Source: Papio anubis (taxonomy: Eukaryota; Chordata; Mammalia; Primates; Cercopithecidae). From it: a stretch of 64,000 nt of DNA. Under the pieces are notes generated by a model, which was not told the origin of the DNA, searched no databases, and saw only the letters and a list, made by a program, of their open reading frames with translations. Of this stretch, positions 59,051 to 64,000 are shown piece after piece; within the stretch, counting starts at the first letter, position 1, and every line of letters begins with the position of its first letter. The stretch covers positions 35,877,159 to 35,941,158 of the forward strand of contig NC_044988.1 of assembly GCF_008728515.1 (NCBI RefSeq), in the 5' to 3' direction. Both the position numbers and the translations under genes were made by a program.

Positions 59051-59154
59051 CTGCTGGGAGATAGATACAAGGTTATGAGATTGTAGAGTGGATAGGACTT
59101 GTTACTGGCAGAGAAGACGAGAAATAAAGAGGTGTTGATTTGGGGTGGGTAGTT

Positions 59155-59577
59155 ATGTAGATGTCTGTTAGGTCCACTTGGTCCAGAGCTGAGTTTGAGT
59201 CCTGAATATCCTTGTTAATTTTCTGTCTCATTTATCTGTCTAATATTAACAGTGGGGTGTTAAAGTCTCCCACTATTATTGTGTAGGAGTCTAAGTCTCT
59301 TTGTAGGTCTCTAAGAACTTGCTTTATGAATCTGGGTGCTCCTGTATTGGATGCATATGTATTTAGGTTAGTGAGCTCTTCTTGTTGCAGTGATCCCTTT
59401 ACCATTATGTAATGTCTTCTTCGTCTTTTTTGATCTTTGTTGGTTTAAAGTCTGTTTTATCAGAGACTAGGATTGCAATCCTTAGCTTTTCTTTTGCTTT
59501 CCATTTGCTTGATAAATATTCCTCCATCCCTTTGTTTTGAGCCTGTGTGGGTCTTTGCATGTGAGATGGGTCTCCTG
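59155..59577 (-). mobile_element. L1 ORF2 endonuclease-region fragment
   Basis: Reverse strand encodes diverged ORF2 N-terminal sequence (AILVSDKTDFKPTKIK). It joins the Tigger1 fossil at about 59577 and has no 3' UTR or A tail. Confidence 0.85.
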
Positions 59578-59686
59578 AATACAGCACAGGCAAAGTAGAT
59601 TTAGTATAATTCTTAAGGGTCCTGTGATTTTTAGAATGGTAAATGAACATTGGATGTAATTTAAAGTTAGCAGCTGCATTCGCCTT

Positions 59687-59986
59687 TTTTTTTTTTTTTT
59701 TTTTGAGGCGGAGTCTCCCTCTGTCGCCCAGGCTGGAGTGCAGTGGCCGGATCTCAGCTCACTGCAAGCTCCGCCTCCCAGGTTTACGCCATTCTCCTGC
59801 CTCAGCCTCCCGAGTAGCTGGGACTACAGGCGCCCGCCACCTCGCTCGGCTAGATTTTTGTATTTTTTAGTAGAGACGGGGTTTCACCGTGTTAGCCAGG
59901 ATGGTCTTGATCTCCTGACCTTGTGATCCGCCCGTCTCGGCCTCCCAAAGTGCTGGGATTACAGGCTTGAGCCACCGCGCCCGGCC
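59687..59986 (-). mobile_element. AluYR in Tigger1
   Basis: Near-consensus reverse Alu with duplication 'gcattcgcctttt'/'gcattcgccttt'. Confidence 0.94.
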
Positions 59987-60030
59987 TCGCATTCGCCTTT
60001 AACGAGAGTTGTGCCTGTCCTTTGAAGCTT

Positions 60031-60392
60031 TTTTTTTTGGAGACAGAGTTTCGCTCTTGTGGCCCAGGCTGGAGTGCAATGGTGCAATCTCGTCTCATTG
60101 CAGCCTCTGCCTCCTGGGTTCAAGCGATTGTCCTGCCTCAGCCTCCTGAGTAGTTGGGATTGCTGGCGTGCACCACTCCACCTCCTAGGTTCAAGTGATT
60201 CTCCCACCCAGACTCCCGAGTAGCTGAGATTACAGGCATGCACCACCACACCTGGCTAATTTTTGTATTTTTAGTAGAGACGTAGTTTCACCATGTTGGC
60301 CAGGCTGGTCTTGAGCTCCTGAACTCAGGTTATCCACCTGCCTCGGCCTCCCACAGTGTTGGAATTTCAGGTGTGAGCCACCGTACCTGTCC
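60031..60392 (-). mobile_element. Alu with internal tandem duplication
   Basis: Reverse Alu with a ~62-bp right-arm segment present twice ('cctcctgggttcaagcgatt' near 60111 and 'cctcctaggttcaagtgatt' near 60181). Duplication 'cctttgaagctt' on both sides. Confidence 0.88.
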
Positions 60393-60410
60393 CTTTGAAG
60401 CTTTGAAGCC

Positions 60411-60714
60411 GGCCGGGCGCGGTGGCTCAAGCCTGTAATCCCAGCATTTTGGGAGGCCGAGACGGGCGGATCACGAGGTCAGGAGATCGAGACCATCCTG
60501 GCTAACACGGTGAAACCCCGTCTCTATTAAGAAATACAAAAAACTAGCCAGGCGAGGTGGCGGGCGCCTGTAGTCCCAGCTACTCGGGAGGCTGAGGCCG
60601 GAGAATGGCGTGAACCCGGGAGGCAGAGCTTGCAGTGAGCTGAGATCCGGCCACTGCACTCCAGCCTGGGCGACAGAGCGAGACTCCGTCTCAAAAAAAA
60701 AAAAAAAAAAAAAA
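60411..60714 (+). mobile_element. AluYR inserted at a reused target
   Basis: Forward young Alu with duplication 'gaagctttgaagcc' on both sides, overlapping the duplication of the neighbouring Alu. Confidence 0.94.
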
Positions 60715-60756
60715 GAAGCTTTGAAGCCAGGCATTGACTCCTCTATCTATGTAAGT

Positions 60757-60808
60757 TCTAGATGGCATCGTCTTCTGGTATGTCTAGATGGCATCGTCTT
60801 CTGGTATG
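60757..60808. repeat. 26-bp tandem duplication in Tigger1
   Basis: Two identical units, 60757-60782 and 60783-60808, each beginning 'tctagatggcatcg'. They encode the repeated remnant near the start of the 60784 frame. Confidence 0.95.
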
Positions 60809-61395
60809 TATAAGGAGGTTTCCTCCACATTGAAAATCTGTTGTTTAATGTAGCCACCTTCATGAATGATCTTAGCTAGATTTGCATAATTTGCAGCAAC
60901 TTCTATTAATACATCAGCAGGACTTGCTGTTTCACCTTGTACTTCTCTCTTATGGATACAGTGGCTTTCCTTAAACCTCATGTTGCTAGAGGCCAGTTTT
61001 ATTCTGCAGCTTCTTCACCTCTCTCAGTCCTCATGGAATTGAAGAGAGTTAGGGCCTTGCTCTGGATTAGGATTTGGTTTAAGGAAATGTTGCTGGTTTG
61101 ATCTTCTATCCAGACCATACAAACATTCTCCATATCTGGAGTGTTTTTTGTTTTCTTATCATTCTTGTGTTTGCTGTTGTAGCACTTTTAATTTTATTCA
61201 ATAACTTTTTCTTTGCATTCCTAATTTTCAGTTTGTGCTTTCAAAATGCCCTCCTTACTATGCTAAATCATTTCTAGCTTTTGATTTAAAGTGCGAGGCA
61301 TGCGGCTCTTCTTTTTTTTGAACACTTAGAAGCTACTGGAAGGTTATTAGTGGCTTAATTGCAGTATTGTTGTGTCTCAGGGAACAGCGCAGCCC

Positions 61396-61416
61396 GAGGA
61401 GAGAGAGAGAGAGAGA
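61396..61416. repeat. (GA)n microsatellite
   Basis: GA run within the Tigger1 5' region. Confidence 0.85.
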
Positions 61417-61742
61417 CAGGATCAGCTAGCCAATGGAGCAGTCAGAACACACACATTTATTATGTTCACCCACTTATGTGGGCATGGTTTGTGGTGCCTC
61501 CTAACAATCACAGTAGCAACATCGAAGATCACTGATGACAGATCATCATAACAGATATCATAATGAAAAAGATTGAAATGTGAGAATTACCAAAATGTGA
61601 CACACAGATTCAAAGCGAGCATGTGCTATTGGAAGAATGCCACAGATAGGCTTACTTAGCACGGCATTGCCATAGAACTTCAGTTTGTAAAAATGCAGCA
61701 TCTTTAAAGCACAACAAAGTGCAATAAAATGAGGTATGTCCA

Positions 61743-62198
61743 TAGTAGGTTAAACAGAAATTAATAAACACTTGGATGTTATTAGAGCAGCAGGATTTAA
61801 AACTCTTAAAAGCCCTGGGTTTTTTTAAAGGACTTTTTTCCTCCTATCATTTGCTCTCATTCAGGGCATTCTGTTTCAGCTATTGTCTGACAGTGACTTA
61901 TACTGATTTTCAAAACTTGTTTAGGTAAAGACTACTAGCATATTTTAATAAAGTACAAACATGTTGCTGTTTAACTTTATTACTCATTTTTCATTTTAGA
62001 AAGGAATTAGATGACATTTTTCTGGGAAAGTGGTTTATGTGGAATTTCAGAGCCCCAAGCCTGCCCAGTCTATCTTGAGCACATGTCATCTGTCACAGCC
62101 TATGGAGTTTGTAGGCAGCGTAGCTCTGGGTAAGTCCCAGGAGGAATGAAGAGAAGGCAAGGATGAAGCATAGGGAGACCATGCTATAGTGAAAATGT
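61743..62198 (+). other. Intronic sequence, nothing recognised
   Basis: No named repeat. Confidence 0.5.
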
Positions 62199-62350
62199 AG
62201 ACTGGCACAGTGGCTGATGGCTCATGGTGGCCTGTTATCCCAGCACTTTGGGAGGCAGAGATGGGAGGATCACTTGAGCCCAGGTGTTTGTGAGACCAGC
62301 TTGGGCAACATAGTGAAACCCTCATCTCTACATTAAAAAAAAAAAAAAAG
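62199..62350 (+). mobile_element. Free left Alu monomer (old)
   Basis: Forward single arm with a small internal insertion and a 15-A tail. Confidence 0.75.
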
Positions 62351-63565
62351 TTGATCCTGGGAGACACTTAAGTCTTGGGAGTTTGATTGAAGTAGACGTT
62401 TGATTGGATCTGGAAGTTGAGGATGGCAGCAGTTAGTCCTGAGCAGGCCAGGCTGACCCTACAGTCAGGAAATGAGGTTTGCTAACATAGTCTTCCTTCC
62501 CATTTTCTGCTTTCATGATTTTTTCATCTTCTCTTTCCTTCCTCTTCTCCAGGACTTCCATCTTGGAGGAGCAGGAATATGGTTTATCATTTGAGAGTAG
62601 TACAAGTCAGCAAACACAGAATATCTGTTCTTCTGGTGCTGTATTCCGGGAGAAAGCCATAGACTCTTCCTCTTAGGGAGCTGAGATAGGATAGCAGGGA
62701 GGCAGGAAGGTAGACATACACATGTATTCTGAGTGCCACGGTGGACGCCTGCATGTGGGATTGTTGATACAGCAAGAGAGGGAGTGGGAGTTCTCTTTGG
62801 GGGGTCTTGAGCTGAGCTTGGAAAGAGGAGTGGGTGTTTTGCTGTATCTTATTCCTGTTTAGGACAGGAAGACTAATTTTGTCCTGGTACCTGGTAGATA
62901 GAACTATGAAGTTATCTTAGAAATGTAAGTAGGTAATGATACTTATTTCAGATGTAAGAGAAGTGTCCCAGAGTTGAGGCATTAGAGTTCATCCCTAGTG
63001 GCGATAACTTTGGGTGTTTTGAGAAATCGGAGGTCTTCCCTTCTCTTTTACCCTCCTCTTATTCACACTAACTGCCACATGATAGTACGTGTGCCTGGTC
63101 ACTTGATGTTGCTGAGGTCCACGTGCCACAATCTAGGCTTCACTGTGATAGGTCTTAGCGATATCTGTATGTGTCTCTACCCCCGCTACTTACATGGAAA
63201 ATGCCTTGAGTTCTTTGAACTGCAATGCTTTAGATGTGGCAGGTGCTCAGCAACTATCTCCTGAATTGAATTAGTTTGTTTTAAAGTGATTCTTACTAGC
63301 AGCACATCTATCATAAAGGAAAATTTTGGGACAGTAATCCGAATGACTCAACCACCCAGTGATCTGAGTATCCTGCATTTGCTCAGGGCTGTGATGGTGC
63401 AGTAGAGAAAGAGAATATAGGGCCTGATCGTCAGGCTGCTAGAGGGTTGAGTTTTGGATATTCCAATGGGTTGCAAAAAGGTACTGTGCTTTCCTGGGAT
63501 CTTTCAAATTGTAATCAGCCTTTTATGTGCCTGTCTGACCCTTGATGTTAGGATTGTTTGAACTG
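62351..63565 (+). other. Intronic sequence, nothing firm
   Basis: 63200-63265 resembles an L2/MIR end ('gtggcaggtgctcagcaact'). Otherwise unassigned. Confidence 0.45.
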
Positions 63566-63647
63566 ATATTTTTTGAACATTTTCTCAAGTTTATTGGCTG
63601 TGGGGGGCAGCAAGTCAGGCTCACCTCATTGCCTTGTAGCCATCATT

Positions 63648-63682
63648 TACACTTGATCTTAGCCAAAAGGCCAAGAAGTGAT
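63648..63682 (-). pseudogene. RNU2: Truncated U2 snRNA copy (first 35 nt)
   Basis: The reverse strand reads 'atcacttcttggccttttgg' then 'ctaagatcaagtgta', the first 35 nt of U2 with two CpG-type changes (positions 4 and 10). It stops just before the branch-point recognition sequence, so it cannot function. The sequence then switches to unrelated DNA with a polyadenylation signal about 55 bp on. Confidence 0.88.
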
Positions 63683-64000
63683 TTAGCCGTCATTTAATAA
63701 TGAGCTCCTAAATATGACTCAGCCGATCTGTTCCACGTTGTTCTGTGAGGTAGACGAGGTCTGACAGTTGTGAAGCGGCTTGTGCAATGTCTCTTAGATG
63801 TTGCTTTCCAGTTCTTGTCGAATGTGGGTTCCCCTCTATCAGAGGAGGCTGGTTGCTGGAAAACACATGAAAACATATGCACTTTGCTGTTTTGTTGTCT
63901 TTCCTTTCTTTCTCTCTCTTCTCATGGCATGCTTTGAAACAGATTAGAGTTGTGTTTGGCTTCAAATTGCTGCAGTTGCCCATCAAGGTAGTGCCATGGT
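63683..64000 (+). other. Intronic sequence, unexplained
   Basis: Retains several CpGs ('gaagcggct', 'gtcgaatgtg') and two overlapping reverse open frames (62 and 92 codons), none recognisable. It may be retrocopy sequence linked to the adjacent U2 fragment, but this is not shown. Confidence 0.35.

Larger units (their letters stand above)
59578..61742 (-). mobile_element. Tigger1 DNA transposon fossil with transposase remnants
   Basis: Reverse-oriented pogo/Tigger element. Its 5' terminus lies near 61742 ('tggacatacctcattttatt' on the reverse strand, the Tigger1 inverted repeat). Transposase remnants read in order downstream: EVQGETASPADVLIEVAANY then GGYIKQQIFNVEETSLYIP (60981-60784), FKGQAQLSLKANA (around 60015-59995), and NFKLHPMFIYHSKNHRTLKN then KSTLPVLY (59660-59580). 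Three Alus and a 26-bp tandem duplication break it; the 3' half is replaced by L1 sequence. The catalytic frame is long dead. Confidence 0.88.

Noticed and set aside
59405..59650. 81-codon reverse frame as a small gene
   Set aside because: It is a junction of Tigger1 transposase remnant and L1 ORF2 sequence.
37..60813. Dozens of 60-120-codon frames on both strands containing phrases such as 'HCNLCLPGSSDSPASASQVAG', 'LSLPSSWDYR' or 'AHACNPSTLGG'
   Set aside because: These are translations of Alu elements in various frames, not genes.
38712..64000. A third KDM4C exon (next JmjC segment starting Tyr-Ala-Ile-Pro-Pro)
   Set aside because: I looked for its conserved codons and found none; the intron seems to extend beyond the window.
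1..64000. CRISPR arrays, tRNA genes, CpG-island promoter, operon-like gene clusters
   Set aside because: Nothing in the sequence supports any of these; tandem repeats are Alu, microsatellite or simple duplications.

Overview
This is nuclear DNA from a primate, almost certainly an Old World monkey. About sixty Alu or Alu-monomer units fill it. The cleanest ones carry variants I associate with macaque/baboon AluYR lineages: a 'ccggatctcag' box, 'cacctcgcccggctagtt' and an 'aggcttgagccacc' end. The species call is inference.

The only host gene I can support is KDM4C (JMJD2C/GASC1), a Fe(II)/2-oxoglutarate histone H3K9/K36 demethylase, on the + strand. Two consecutive catalytic-domain exons are present: 481-595 and 38512-38705. 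They are separated by a ~37.9 kb intron, and the next intron runs past the end of the window. The first exon carries the Tyr that contacts 2-oxoglutarate. The second carries the iron-binding His and Glu and the 2-oxoglutarate-anchoring Lys. The second exon appears to end at a GC (not GT) 5' splice site.

Everything else is intronic. Region by region: 0-9 kb has Alus, an old L1M, a Tigger-like element, and a younger L1 split by a 498-bp solo LTR. 9.8-10.6 kb has an unrecognised reverse-strand retrocopy-like frame of about 242 codons with two stops. 11.1-12.8 kb has two hAT fossils and an abnormally indel-rich Alu. 21.4-23.2 kb is a full-length processed beta-actin (ACTB) pseudogene with an Alu in its tail. 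26-29.4 kb is a dense Alu cluster. 31.6-32.6 kb is a full-length CRIPT retrocopy with an intact reading frame but a lost stop codon. 36-46 kb holds the second exon, flanked by oppositely oriented Alus, and two MIRs. 49.7-50.4 kb is a MaLR LTR, 50.4-53.9 kb an ancient HAL1/L1M, 54.9-55.2 kb a MER2-like Tigger, and 59.2-61.7 kb a Tigger1 fossil broken by Alus and an L1. 63.6 kb has a truncated U2 snRNA copy.

No CRISPR array, operon or bacterial-type feature is present, as expected. I did not find a novel multi-gene system. The most interesting items are the CRIPT retrocopy with a capped PDZ ligand, the GC-AG KDM4C intron, the inverted Alus bracketing the catalytic exon, the unidentified retrocopy at 10 kb, and the U2-containing chimera.
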